From: Tigriopus japonicus
Lineage: Eukaryota > Arthropoda > Copepoda > Harpacticoida > Harpacticidae
Length of the DNA stretch: 64,000 bases
Direction of reading: 5' to 3'
Assembly: GCA_010645155.1 (NCBI GenBank)
Contig: JAAGOF010000220.1
Location: 450,927 to 514,926, forward strand
The notes under the pieces were generated by a model that did no database searches, was not told where the DNA came from, and saw only the letters and a list, made by a program, of their open reading frames with translations. This document shows, one piece after another, positions 10,965-20,927 of the stretch (position 1 is the first letter of the stretch; each line of letters starts with the position of its first letter). The translations under genes and the position numbers were made by a program.

Positions 10965-13900
10965 ATTCAATTGGTGGTCGGTTACTTTTTGTCTCGAATA
11001 AAATTGATAATCAATCCTACCTCGTAGATTCGGGTGCTCAAGTTAGCGTCCTACCAGTGCCCCGTCATATGCGATCCTTGTCTCCTTCCCCAACTTTTTT
11101 AGCTGCGAATGGATCGATCATTAAATCTTTTGGTTCAAAGTCCCAGGTTCTTAAATTGGGTGATCAAACATTTACTTGGACGTTCTATCTTGTGGATATG
11201 AATCAAGCTATTCTCGGGGCAGATTTTCTTCGTGCAAATAATTTGGTTGTCGATCTCCTTCACAATCGTCTTTATAATCCCGTCTCTCAAAATATCATTC
11301 TTGGTCATTTGAGTCGAGCAGAAGCACCTGCGCTCGCTCTTTTGCAGGAAGTCGCGACTTGTTCCTTCTCTGCCATTTTGGAACAGTTCCCGGAGCTTTT
11401 AGTTCCATCCTTTGCTCAAGCTACTCCCAAACATGGGGTTAAACATCGAATTCATACCAATGATCAGATCGTTTTCGCAAGACCAAGACGAATGATGGGC
11501 GATAAGCTTGATGTTGTCAAATCCGAATTTAAAACTATGATGGAAATGAGGATCTGTCGCCGCTCGTCTTCTGATATGGCTTCGCCATTGCATGTAGTGC
11601 CCAAACCAGACGGCAGTTGGCGGCTGGTTGGAGATTACAGGCGATTGAATGATATAACAGTACCAGATCGCTACCCAGTTCCTCACATTCAAGACTTTGC
11701 CGATCGCCTCAATGGTTGTACCATCTTCTCTAAAGTGGACCTCGTTAGAGGTTACAACCAAATTCCTATGCATCCGGATGATGTTGGGAAAACGGCCGTC
11801 ACAACACCTTTTGGTTTATTTGAATTCTTAAGGATGCCTTTCGGGTTGAAAAATGCCGCCCAAACATTTCAACGTCTGATGGATTCGGTGTTGGGCGATC
11901 TTCCTTTCATTTATGTTTATCTGGATGATATTTTAGTGGCAAGCACTACACCCGAAAAACATCGTGAACACCTCTGCATCGTTTTTGAGCGACTTTCCGC
12001 CAACGGGTTAGTCATCAATCGGAAGAAATGTCTGTTTGGACAAGCCGAGCTTTCATTCTTAGGCCACTGCATCAGTGCCCATGGAATCCGACCCTTACGG
12101 GAGAAAATCGCAGCCATTGAGAGGTTCCCTCCACCTCAAACAATTCCCCAACTTCGCGAGTTCATCGGTATGATAACCTTCTATCATCGATTTCTGCCTG
12201 GTTTATCACACGCTCTTGCTCCCTTGCATGAGGCTCTCAAAGGCAGTCCCAAATCACTGGAATGGTCCACGGTTTTGGATGAAGCATTCCGGGCAGCCAA
12301 ATCCCTTCTTGTGCGCACCACCCTTTTGGCTTTTCCGGTCACCTCAGCCCCACTCGCTCTCACCACCGACGCCTCAGAACTTGCTGTGGGCGCTGTTCTG
12401 GAGCAATTTGTGGAGGGTGACTGGCAACCACTCGCTTTCTATTCTCGGAAATTGAGAGATCCAGAAAAAAGGTATTCGACGTACGATTTGGAATTGCTGG
12501 CCATTTATTTGGCCATTCGTCATTTTCGTCATTTTGTTGAGGGCCAGGATTTGACCATCTACACGGATCATCAACCTCTCGTTTTTGCTTTCTCGAAGAC
12601 AACAGACCCTTTGAGCAATCGTCAACATCGTCAGATATTGTTTATCTCCGAGTTTACCACCAAAATTCGGCACATAAAAGGAAAATCCAACGTGGTAGCG
12701 GACTCCCTATCTCGAATTTGTGCCATCACGCCATCCATCACGCCTGAGTCCATCCGCGATGCTCAATTGGCAGATTCGGAAACGCTTTTGGTTCGTACGT
12801 CGTTAACGGCTTTAAAATGGGCTAACGTGGAGGTAATCCCCGGTGTGAATCTCTTGTGTGAGGTGTCCACGGGTCGCCCCAGGCCTTGGGTCCCTTTTCA
12901 AGTTCGTCGTCGTGTTTTTGATGAAGTACATGGTACGTCACATCCGGGCGCTCGGGCATCTCGTCGTGTGATTTCCAAATTCTACATTTGGCACGGTCTC
13001 AATCGTGACATAACGCAATGGGTTCGTGAGTGTGTGTTATGTCAACAAGCAAAAATCACGAGACACACCCGTTCACCCATCCAACACATGGAAATCCCTT
13101 CGGCCCGCTTCAAAGTCATTCATGTTGATTTAGTGGGACCTTTGGAAAGTTCGAATGGCAACAGGTATTTGTTGACAATCATCGATCGTTTCTCTCGTTG
13201 GCCGGAGGCGTTGCCAATACCAGACATCACTGCAGATACGTGTGCCCGCACCTTACTAAGTGGTTGGATTTCCCGTTTTGGCCTACCCGATACAATTGTA
13301 TCGGATAGAGGGACTCAGTTTACCTCTTCTCTGTGGGAGCGCCTCTCGCACTTCTTAGGTTTCGATATCCACCACACCACCGCTTACCATCCCCAATCCA
13401 ATGGGATGGTAGAGCGCCTTCATCGGCAACTAAAGGAATCACTTCGAGCTCGTAGGGCTGGGTGTAATTGGGGTAATGAATTGCCGTGGATTCTCCTTGG
13501 AATCCGAACTGCTCCAAAGGACGATTCGGGCCTATCGCCGGCTCAAATCACCTATGGTTCAAGTTTACGAGTGCCGGGCATAGTATGTGGCCATTTGGAC
13601 AACAATGTGTCAACTACACAGCTTTTTCAAGAAGTCAGTGATTCCCTCCGGAACTATCTACCATCGCAGACTCAATTCCATGGCCGTCAAACATCATTTG
13701 TCTCTTCATCACTTCAACATTGTTCACATGTATGGTTGCGATTAGAAGGATTGCGACCCTCATTGGTCCCTCCGTACGAAGGACCTTTTGAAGTTGTGAG
13801 TCGGAGTGATAAAACCTTTGTAATTAATCACAACGGGGTGCGAAAAACTCTCAGTATAGATCGCCTGAAGCCAGTCATTAACAACAATGTGGTGGATCCT

Positions 13901-13975
13901 CCTACAGTTCGAACCCGATTAGGTAGAGTGTCCAATATATCCAAAAATAGAATGCATTTTTATTATCTCAAATAG
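10838..13975 (+). CDS. Gypsy (CsRn1-like) pol polyprotein: protease, RT, RNase H, integrase
   Basis: An intact 1045-codon frame, probably expressed from residue 36 on as a gag-pol fusion through the -1 slip at 10943; the ATG at 10838 lies inside gag and is unlikely to be used. In order: aspartic protease with DSGA at residue 64; reverse transcriptase with [11 protein letters not shown] and catalytic YLDD at 361-364; RNase H with TTDAS, Asp 511; integrase with an HH-CC zinc region from about 702 (HPGARASRR, then CVLCQQAK) and the catalytic triad D764, D823, E859, a DD35E spacing. All catalytic residues are present. The C-terminus runs into the inverted LTR copy, so the last residues (NRMHFYYLK) are encoded by LTR sequence. 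That suggests a rearranged 3' end and a copy unable to move in the normal way. Confidence 0.92.
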   Translation: MVSSSSEVWKQSFPLRITLFIQPNPWLANQFGPGKRGVRPSLNSIGGRLLFVSNKIDNQSYLVDSGAQVSVLPVPRHMRSLSPSPTFLAANGSIIKSFGSKSQVLKLGDQTFTWTFYLVDMNQAILGADFLRANNLVVDLLHNRLYNPVSQNIILGHLSRAEAPALALLQEVATCSFSAILEQFPELLVPSFAQATPKHGVKHRIHTNDQIVFARPRRMMGDKLDVVKSEFKTMMEMRICRRSSSDMASPLHVVPKPDGSWRLVGDYRRLNDITVPDRYPVPHIQDFADRLNGCTIFSKVDLVRGYNQIPMHPDDVGKTAVTTPFGLFEFLRMPFGLKNAAQTFQRLMDSVLGDLPFIYVYLDDILVASTTPEKHREHLCIVFERLSANGLVINRKKCLFGQAELSFLGHCISAHGIRPLREKIAAIERFPPPQTIPQLREFIGMITFYHRFLPGLSHALAPLHEALKGSPKSLEWSTVLDEAFRAAKSLLVRTTLLAFPVTSAPLALTTDASELAVGAVLEQFVEGDWQPLAFYSRKLRDPEKRYSTYDLELLAIYLAIRHFRHFVEGQDLTIYTDHQPLVFAFSKTTDPLSNRQHRQILFISEFTTKIRHIKGKSNVVADSLSRICAITPSITPESIRDAQLADSETLLVRTSLTALKWANVEVIPGVNLLCEVSTGRPRPWVPFQVRRRVFDEVHGTSHPGARASRRVISKFYIWHGLNRDITQWVRECVLCQQAKITRHTRSPIQHMEIPSARFKVIHVDLVGPLESSNGNRYLLTIIDRFSRWPEALPIPDITADTCARTLLSGWISRFGLPDTIVSDRGTQFTSSLWERLSHFLGFDIHHTTAYHPQSNGMVERLHRQLKESLRARRAGCNWGNELPWILLGIRTAPKDDSGLSPAQITYGSSLRVPGIVCGHLDNNVSTTQLFQEVSDSLRNYLPSQTQFHGRQTSFVSSSLQHCSHVWLRLEGLRPSLVPPYEGPFEVVSRSDKTFVINHNGVRKTLSIDRLKPVINNNVVDPPTVRTRLGRVSNISKNRMHFYYLK
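10937..10981 (+). promoter_or_regulatory. -1 programmed ribosomal frameshift signal (gag-pol)
   Basis: The heptamer gggaaac (10937-10943) sits in the gag frame as G GGA AAC, the canonical X XXY YYZ register. After a 7-nt spacer there is a stem: ccgaccatc (10951-10959) pairs with ggtggtcgg (10973-10981), nine pairs with one G-U, around a 13-nt loop. A -1 slip here enters exactly the pol frame (codon starting 10943). It comes seven codons before the gag stop. Confidence 0.85.
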
Positions 13976-14035
13976 GAACAAGAAGACAAGGATCGAGGTT
14001 GAGCACGAGTGCAAGGTTAGCGAGCAGGAGCTACA
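13934..14035 (-). repeat. Inverted copy of the LTR downstream of pol
   Basis: The reverse complement of 10033-10135, nearly or fully identical as read by eye: aatatatccaaaaatagaat through gcgagcaggagctaca. The last 24 bp of the LTR are missing at its inner edge. A normal Gypsy has a direct, not inverted, 3' LTR, so this end belongs to another element or results from rearrangement. Confidence 0.85.
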
Positions 14036-14206
14036 TGACGTGTTTTACCCAAGCAGTGATCCGACAGGATCTACCCATGAATCCGTCACGCGTCGTGGAT
14101 CCGGGAAGAGCTTGAGCCAGAGTTTTCCGTGGCACAAGATGAGTCGCGAGTACCAGCCACAGTGTAGCACGTTTGGGTCACCATTATGGTTACCACTTTG
14201 TGAAGT
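14036..14206 (-). mobile_element. Short LTR-element internal region with PBS, minus strand
   Basis: On the minus strand this starts tggtgacccaaacgtg, a tRNA-Trp-type primer-binding site, and runs into the inverted LTR. The internal sequence is related to 17020-17160 on the plus strand (both contain the word ggatccgggaagag or its variant). Together these suggest a family of small non-autonomous LTR elements (TRIM-like) sharing LTRs with the Gypsy. The upstream LTR is missing here. Confidence 0.6.
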
Positions 14207-14274
14207 CGATAGATGGTTTTAGACGGGTTCATTCTTCTCAGAATGAATGTACAATTATATGGGTGTATTATATG

Positions 14275-14370
14275 TTATAACGTGTGGTGAACATCTTCAC
14301 CAATTTCATATCCTTTATCGTTTTTGTGACCAAAATGATGTTTAATACATCGCAAATAAAATATATAATA
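14275..14370 (+). pseudogene. LINE 3' end, relic 2
   Basis: Encodes the tail of the LINE at 742-2310: CGEHLHQFHILYRFCDQND, then an aatacatcgcaaataaaa tail. Only the last roughly 100 bp remain, typical of 5'-truncated LINE insertions. Confidence 0.7.
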
Positions 14371-14774
14371 ATTTACAAGGCATGAATCCACACGGGGAGA
14401 AAAAGCTTTAAAAGTATATGTCTGTCTGTCTGTCACCTTGGTCCCATTTTGCAAGATAACAATCTTTTTAGCTGATGAGGACACGGTCAGTGTTGCCACC
14501 ATTAGTATTTGCGCGAGTTGCCTAAATTATAAAGCCCGATTATGAACCTTGGTTTTTGCCTTTTTAACAAAAGCACTGCCGTTTGATTTATTCACATGAA
14601 CCAAATGGAGAGGCTTGAAGTTCCTGAGCGGTTTTCTTGCAGAGATGGCATATCCAGTGACTTTTCAGACCTCATTGGAGGATGGAAAACAGTGCTGCAT
14701 ATTTTTGATTAAATTTTTCTAGATCACAAAAAGTGATATAATATAGATCACAATCTAGATCACAAAAAGCGACA

Positions 14775-14880
14775 TCAAGTAGGGAACTCCTTGATAGCGA
14801 CCACTTCTTGAGGTGTAGTCGCAAGGAATTTCACATTTTATCTACCGACAATTGTACATGCACTGTGTGTGGTGAATACC
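14775..14880 (+). pseudogene. LINE 3' end, relic 3 (left part, interrupted)
   Basis: Frame LDSDHFLRCSRKEFHILST followed by NCTCTVCGEY parallels the LINE C-terminus at about 2140-2225. It stops at gtgaatacc and resumes at 16409 after a 1.5-kb insertion. Confidence 0.7.
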
Positions 14881-15039
14881 TATGGACGGATTCCCGACTA
14901 CAAAAGTAGAAGTCAGCTGCCAGTGGTCAAAATCTTGAAGGCGCCAAATTTGAAAAACCTCAAGTTGCAACACGAGGACCTACCTAATTTAGTTTTAATC
15001 TAAATTGAACCTAAATTAAACTAATTTATTCCTAATGTA

Positions 15040-15438
15040 ATGCTACATGACCTTTTGCACAACAGAAGTAACATCTTCAGTCCTCTTCAAAGTCTTTATT
15101 CACTAAAGATGATTCATTGCAGACCACTTTCTCTGCAACCAAAGTCTCTTGAATGTTCTCTGCCATCAAAGCCGTCTGGATTGTTTCTTCAACTTTCCTG
15201 CTTTGTCTGTTCAAGAGACCACAACTTTCAACTTACTGCAAGATCTATGGACAAAATGATATTGAACCAAAATATCCTGATTTCCTCTGGCAAACTTTGG
15301 ATATGCTTTGCATCACATCTTGACATCGCCCAAAGAAACTCCATCACATATTCGTCACTCCCCATAACAAGGGGCCAAAAGAACTTCTCAATGTTGGCCT
15401 CCCAGTATGTCTCACCCAGTGGTACAACAACAGATTGA
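15040..15438 (+). other. 132-codon frame inside long-TIR element, unassigned
   Basis: An open frame with no recognised motif, rich in Ser, Leu and Phe. It may be chance coding in captured or filler DNA. I do not claim it is a gene. Confidence 0.2.
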
Positions 15439-15486
15439 TGAGCACATCGCTTTTGAGGACTGTTGAGTCATTGGTTTGCTAGCTAC

Positions 15487-15596
15487 TGTGATACCATGCT
15501 CTTGTTCTAGTCATTTCCCTGTGATATATAAACGTGTATTCTCCGTAATAAAAGAGGTCAAACTAGTTTTGTCCATGACTTACTAGGCACAGTCTG
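15487..15596 (+). repeat. Degenerate LTR related to the 21700 mini-element
   Basis: Shares with the LTR at 21700-21822 the order ttctagtcattt, a tataaa box region, and gaggtcaaactagtt, then ggcacagtc where the complete element has its primer-binding site. Only one LTR is visible, so this is a fragment. Confidence 0.6.
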
Positions 15597-15689
15597 TTTG
15601 TCCGACCTGCTGCCCTCTGTTCATGGAACTTGTCATAGTGATTCACAGGTGAATCACTATCACAAGGTCATTCTCTCAATCACTATCAC

Positions 15690-15905
15690 CCTGCAACCAA
15701 GGCCACTGTCCGCCTCTTGATCAAGGCCACCGTCCGCCTCTTAATCAAGGCCACTGTCCACCTGTTGATCAAGGCCACCGTCCGCCTGTTGATTGAGGCC
15801 ACTGTCCACCTGTTGATCAAGGCCACTGTCGGCCTGTTGATCAAGGCCACTGTCTGCCTGTTGATTGAGGCCACCGTCCGCCTGTTGATTGAGGCCAACA
15901 TCCGC
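15690..15905. repeat. 30-bp minisatellite (aaggccaccgtccgcctgtt)
   Basis: About seven units of a 30-bp repeat built on gaggccactgtccgcctgttgatca. The same unit family fills the mini-LTR element at 21945-22350. Translations such as VALINRRT or TVRLLIKA repeats are artefacts of the array. Confidence 0.85.
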
Positions 15906-16408
15906 CTCTGCACCTCCAAATCATATCCACAACTGTTGAGCCTACCTCTAGCATTCCTGGAAAATTCACGCTGCTTCTTGATCTGTCCATCCATTGACCT
16001 TTGCCGCCCAATCAAAGTACTTCACATAATCCACTAACTTGCCCTCAGGTTTCTTCAGAACTGTCCATAGCCACACACCCCACAACTTGAACTGCTCACA
16101 GCCATCTCAGCTTTGCATTCCCCAGAATCCGTCATCTTTGAACAATGGACACGACTTTGACCGTTTTGACACCTACTCAACCAGGCTCCACCGCTTCCAC
16201 CATGTAGCAATTGAAAAGGATTGTGATATCTGTGGATTTTTAAATAGAATGTATTTCTCAGAACAGAGGGTTGCATTTAGTGTAAATACAAGTGATAATA
16301 AATCTGAAGAACCTTGTATTGCTACTTGAGGTCATTCAAATTTGGCGCCTTCAAGATTTCGACCAGGGGCAGCTGACTTCTCCTTTTGTTGTCGGGAATC
16401 CGTCTATA

Positions 16409-16490
16409 GTGAATACCTTCACCATTTTCTTCTTTTTCATAATTTCTGTGACCATCCTGATGTTTGAGACATCGCAAAATAAACAAGCAA
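16409..16490 (+). pseudogene. LINE 3' end, relic 3 (right part)
   Basis: Continues the LINE tail after the insertion: GEYLHHFLLFHNFCDHPDV, then gagacatcgcaaaataaa. Confidence 0.7.
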
Positions 16491-16852
16491 TATCTCATGA
16501 AGCAAAAAAGTACCCCACTTGCTTAATTTGAATATATTTGATTCTTATTTAAATTCCTTAGGTTTTTTTTAGTTAAATGGTTGTGTTGGTTGTTTTTACC
16601 TGAGACGTTCACAATTTTCAACCTTCTAAACCAGTTTTTTAACTTAAAAATCACTCAGATTGCGTTTCTTCTTAAAAAAAATTCGACCAAAAATTGTGTT
16701 TGAAAACTTACAAACATAAGAAAACCTTGTTGTTGAACGTTTACTTGTTGAATTTATTTGCACTTCCTGGAAAATTTGCATTGATATCTACAATTTTCTT
16801 GCCTTGAATTGTCCGGCATGAAAATTTCGACTTACCGCAAATCTTGGGCATG

Positions 16853-17345
16853 GTGTTGTGGGGTAAATTAACCCCTCTTGAAATGCTCGACTGAGGTACG
16901 TTAGCACCACCATATAAATATCGTATTTCCTCGTTAATAAATAGTTTAGTCAACATCACTGACTCATCAAGATAGGAGATCTTGCGATCCCTATAATGGT
17001 ATCCCTATCCCTATAATGACCCCGAACGTGTAGCACTTTGGCTGGCACTCGTCTAGTGCTGGTAACACCTTGATCATGGCGATCCTCGGCTCTGGCTCTT
17101 CCCGGATTCACGGCACGTGCCGGATCCACGGGTTGACCCTGCCGGTTCAATGCTGTGGCCAAAACACGCTGCACCTCCGGACCCCGCATCTCCGGATCCC
17201 GCATCTCCGAATTCCACATCTCCAGATCCCGCATCGCCGAATTCCGCATCTCCGGATTCCGCCTCGTCTTGGATCCCCTGGACCACCTCGTCTTGGATCC
17301 CCTGGACCGCCTCGTCTTGGATCCCCTGGACGAGTAGTTGATACT
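16853..17345 (+). mobile_element. LTR-element fragment in the paralog exon
   Basis: Plus-strand order: an LTR-like block starting tgttgtggggtaaattaacc with a tataaata box and aataaa, ending gtcaaca (about 16853-16955); a tgaccccgaacgtg primer-site-like sequence near 17022; internal sequence related to 14036-14205; then a C-rich array of ccgcatctccggatc and ctcgtcttggatcccctgga units. No second LTR is seen and the host exon lost bases, so it is not a clean insertion. Confidence 0.55.
17160..17340. repeat. Tandem repeats in LTR-element fragment
   Basis: Two neighbouring arrays: about six 12-bp units of ccgcatctccgg type, then three units of about 27 bp with ctcgtcttggatcccctgga. Long frames on both strands here are repeat artefacts. 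Confidence 0.75.
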
Positions 17346-17429
17346 CCCCTGATGAGTAGTTTCCACGAAAATTTCGTGATCTTGGTAATTTATCCCCTCT
17401 GACACGCAATGGGCAAATTCTATGATATA

Positions 17430-19070
17430 CAGTCAGGAGCAAAAGTATTCGTAACCTCGAAAATTTTATTGATTTTTAAATGATACTCGATTTTTGAAAA
17501 ATACATTTAAGAACCATTTTGCTCCTTAGTTATTCTTTTATCATTTAAAAGCTATGATACTTTTCTTTTTAAAAATTTACAAGATTTTGGTTAAAAAACT
17601 GCTCAGAACATGTTTTAGACCAAGAGCATAAGTATTCGTAACATTTTGTCAATAGTTTATTGAACGCCCTTTTTGCTGAATTACACTTAAGAGACGTTTT
17701 TTTATAATCATTTACAAGATTTTTCCATACATCTGAAGGAATGTTAGCCCATTCTTCATAACAGATTTGCTCCAGTTCGTCAATTGTCTTTGGACGTCTT
17801 GCACGGATACGGACTTTTAATTCTCTCCAAAGGTTTTCAATTGGATTAAGGTCCGGATTCATGGAGGGCCAGTCCAAGACCTTAATCCGATTGTCCTTCA
17901 ACCATTTCTTGACCAAAATGCTGTTGTGCTTAGGGTCGTTGTCGTGCTGGAAGACAAACTGTCGACCAAGCCGAAGTTTCCGCGCTGAACTCTGGAGATT
18001 CTCAGCCAAGATATCCCGATAGTCTTCTTTTTTCATTGTCCCATGAATTCTCACGAGGTTACCGGTGCCTTTGGCGGAAAAGGAGCCCCATAACATGATC
18101 GATCCTCCACCGTGCTTGACCGTAGGGATGGTGTTTTTTGGATGAAATGCTTCTCCTTTACGTCGCCAAATCCTTTGAACATCGTTGTGACCAAAAAGCT
18201 CAACCTTTGTCTCATCTGACCAAAGAATCCTAGACCAAAAGTCACTGGTCTTGTCAAGGTACTTCTTGGCAAATTCCAAGCGAGCCTTCAAGTGTCTATC
18301 CTTGAGCAAGGGAGTCTTCCGTGGGCGACAAGACTTCAATCCTACTTTGTGAAGTGAGCGAGCAACAGTAAACCTCGAGATAGACAATCCATTTTCACTG
18401 AGACTGTTCCGGATGTCCTTGACCGTTGTTCGAGGATTATTTGTGACCTCTCTGACAATCTTCCTCTCAAGTCTGGCTGACAGTTTCCTTGGACGACCGG
18501 ACTTGGGAGGTTCTCAACCGTTCCGTTCTTTTATGCCTTCTTCACGACGTACTGAATCGTTGAAATCGGGATGTCCAGAAGCTTCGAAATGGCTCTGTAG
18601 CCCTTGCCTCCATGATGAAGACATACTATCTTCAACTTCAAGTCCTTGTCGAGCTCCTTGACCTTGGTCATGATTGGCTGACTGTGAAGCAATTGTTCAA
18701 TTCCGTAAAATTTATAAGATCCAAGAAAGATCTAGAAAATCTTGGAACAAAGGAGACTAAATGACTTTTCTCCGGCTTTCCAGAATGTTCTACATCTTTC
18801 GATCAATTTTTTCTGATGAAAAATCTGTTTATAAACCTATTTTGTTAACTTTTATGCCCGTTACGAATACTTTTGCACTATCTAAAATTTTATTTTTAAT
18901 AATTAAAAGTTAGTTACAGACATTTTCATAAAACAATTGTGGGAAACTGGTATTATTCTTAATCGGAAAAAAATATTACATTCTTACAAACTTCTTAGCA
19001 TAGTATTTAATTGGATATAAAGGATTTTCTGGTTTTCTCGTCACGTTACAAATACTTTTGCTCCTGACTG
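17430..19070 (-). mobile_element. Tc1-like DNA transposon with both TIRs
   Basis: Ends cagtcaggagcaaaagtatt and its inverted partner aatacttttgctcctgactg, each bordered by a TA target dinucleotide (17428-17429, 19071-19072). About 1.64 kb with a single transposase gene on the minus strand, normal for Tc1. It landed in intron 1 of the broken PAN paralog: sequence on both sides matches the same intron of the gene at 36174. Confidence 0.95.
17569..18671 (-). pseudogene. Tc1 transposase, DD34E, broken N-terminal domain
   Basis: Starts MTKVKELDKDLKLKIV and has the first helix-turn-helix of a Tc1 transposase. After about 50 codons there is a TAA stop (following VVKKA), and shortly after the frame shifts by one. 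From there the frame is open to the end through the second DNA-binding region (SGRPRKLSARLERKIVREV) and the full catalytic core: WSDETKVELFG with the first Asp, QHDNDPKHN with the second, and NPDLNPIENLWREL with the Glu. Counting gives 34 residues between the second Asp and the Glu. The catalytic half (17569-18387) is intact. It would cut and paste the element; this copy cannot make full-length protein. Confidence 0.9.
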
Positions 19071-19524
19071 TAACATGCAATGAAGTTCATCAATAACAAG
19101 GAAAAATTATCACCCTCAAGTAGACAAGATAGGTAAGAATGCAAAAAGGATTCCAAGCCACCACACTTGCACAACAATATTTTTATTTATTAATTGGACA
19201 TAACCATCCACATTCAATAATCACTTAAAACATCTGGAACAACACCATTAAAAATGAGAACCTATAAACCTTCGGAAATATCTAAATTGGAGGAAATTAT
19301 TTCCCTCAGTTGACCTTTTTTAACATCTTTATTTTTACATTAACGGTCGCCAAACCAGTTTAAAGACAAGAAATATTTCAAAACTACTTTCAATTGACAA
19401 TTTTACAAAATTATTATAACATTTACATTTAAAAGTTCTAAAAGTAAAAAACAATTTAGCGACAATTATAAAAAATAATATAAGCACAAAATAGTTTTAT
19501 TACCAAATCTGCAAGGCTTGAGAG
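19071..19524 (-). pseudogene. Intron 1 remnant of the broken PAN-CTLD paralog
   Basis: Read on the minus strand, aaactggtttggcgac and the following gttaatgtaaaaa match 36465-36490 in intron 1 of the second PAN gene; cattgcat near the Tc1 edge matches its 3' part. The block ends at the hAT copy at 19525. No coding sequence. Confidence 0.55.
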
Positions 19525-20927
19525 CAGGGTGGGCATTTGATTTTTGGACATTTTGTCCACCCCTGTCCAAAAGGTGTCCAAAAGAGTCCAAAAGTGTCCA
19601 AAAATAAGGGTGTCCAAAAATAAGAGTGTCCAAAAGTGTCCAAAAATAATAATTCGCAAAATAATGTTTAAAAACATTCTTAGAATAACATTCTTCAAAC
19701 TTTCTTTCCAAAATAAACGTCAATTGACGAAATCTGAGCAAGAATAAGTCAATTCAGCAAAAATAAACTTACACATAATACATTAAATGAGCCAATTACT
19801 TGAAGGCCAAACTGGACATTTGAACTTTCCACTCTTTTCATTTGACTACCGAGCGTCGTCCAAAACGTGGGAAAGAATAATCGACTGAAGGAATGAACAA
19901 ACGAAGCAACGGACAAATGAATGTGAGACTGGGACTACTAATAACACGCTCACACCACACTTCATGTTCAACATAGTATGGGAGTACATTTTAAAGCTAA
20001 TTATGGCTTGATTATGTTGTAACAAGAGAAGGTTACTTAGTATTTTGATTTATATTCCAAAGTTTATCATTGTTGCAAGTGTTTCCCTTCCAAGAGTCAA
20101 GAAGTCTTTTGAACTGACTGTCCAAAAAAATGTGAACTAAAATAAAGCACACTCAAATTGATATCAGATTGCAATGTGGGTATTGAAATGCTTTTGCCAA
20201 AGAACTTAAGCAGTGATGATTTACAATTTAATAAAGAGAAGACTCTTGTTTACACATGAGGAAATAATGTGTGTAACTGTTCAAAATGTTTCAAGATTTA
20301 CATTCATCATATTGTATAAACAAAACATGCAAATTGTTCTTACGTTTTATAGATAGATAGATGTATTTCGAAGGATGCGATTGTTAATAAACAGCAACAC
20401 ATATTTTTTTCCATCGTTATCCTTCTGAGGTGAGCCGAAAATCCAAAGTGGATGCATTACACAAATTTGTGTATTTGTTTTACAAATATATAAATGATAT
20501 TATTGTAATTAGTGAGGCAAATAGCCTCATGACCAAGGATTGAAGTAATCATTGCAAAGTTTATTTCTCCAAGTAATTTTTCCATTAATAAAACTATTTG
20601 TGTTTAAGTGTACAACCATGCATTCTTTAGAATTCAATTACTTATGTAGTGTGACTGGTTTTTCGTCTGATTTGTACAACTTTCTTTTACGTTTAACGTT
20701 TGTTGGACTTCTGGACACTTTGGGACATCTTTTGGGGATTTTTGGACACCTTCTGGGATTTTTGGACTACTTCTGGGGATTTTTGGACACCTTCTGGGGA
20801 TTTTTGGACTCCCTCTGGGGATTCTTGGACACCTTTTGGGTATTTTTGGACACTTTTGGACACTTTTGGACACTTTTGGACACTAGGGTGTCCAAAATTC
20901 TCTTGATGTCGAAAAATGCCCACCCTG
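19525..20927. mobile_element. hAT-like element, copy 3; right inversion breakpoint
   Basis: An inverted near-copy of 7864-9092. Left end cagggtgggcatttgatttt, right end gaaaaatgcccaccctg. Flanks are cttgagag (19517-19524) and ttcctgac (20928-20935). These are the reverse complements of the left and right flanks of copy 2. It is longer than copy 2 mainly because of an insertion at about 20349-20490. No transposase. Confidence 0.88.
20349..20490 (-). mobile_element. Short retro-insert inside hAT copy 3, possible LINE 3' end
   Basis: Copy 2 reads straight through acgttttacaaat, whereas here gtttta is followed by about 140 bp and then gtttta again. The insert starts with a tagatagatagatg microsatellite, a type of 3' tail seen in some LINEs read from the other strand. 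The direct repeat gtttta would be the target duplication. Confidence 0.5.

Larger units (their letters stand above)
14881..16408. mobile_element. 1.5-kb long-TIR element, 9-bp TSD, inserted in LINE tail
   Basis: The TIR starts tatggacggattcccgac at the left; the right end is its complement (tatagacggattcccgac read inward). Inverted similarity extends about 90 bp, past cttgaaggcgccaaatttga. The 9-bp duplication gtgaatacc flanks it exactly (14872-14880 and 16409-16417), and joining the flanks restores the LINE tail reading frame. No transposase is recognisable. Inside lie an LTR-like stretch (15487-15596) and a minisatellite (15690-15900) related to the mini-LTR element at 21700-22805. The 9-bp duplication and long TIRs suggest a Mutator-like non-autonomous element, by inference. 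Confidence 0.85.
16740..17430 (-). pseudogene. PAN-domain exon 2 of a broken PAN-CTLD paralog
   Basis: On the minus strand the acceptor region tatcatag is followed by a frame containing CVSEGINYQDHEIFVE, close to exon 2 of the gene at 36174. The exon end TMPKICG and its donor plus intron sequence (gaaaattttccaggaagtg type) are at 16740-16850. The middle of the exon, about 135 bp, is replaced by LTR-element sequence (about 16853-17345). The upstream intron is interrupted by the Tc1 element. Beyond the Tc1, 19071-19516 still resembles intron 1 of the same gene (for example ctggtttggcgac). The copy is certainly non-functional. Confidence 0.8.
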
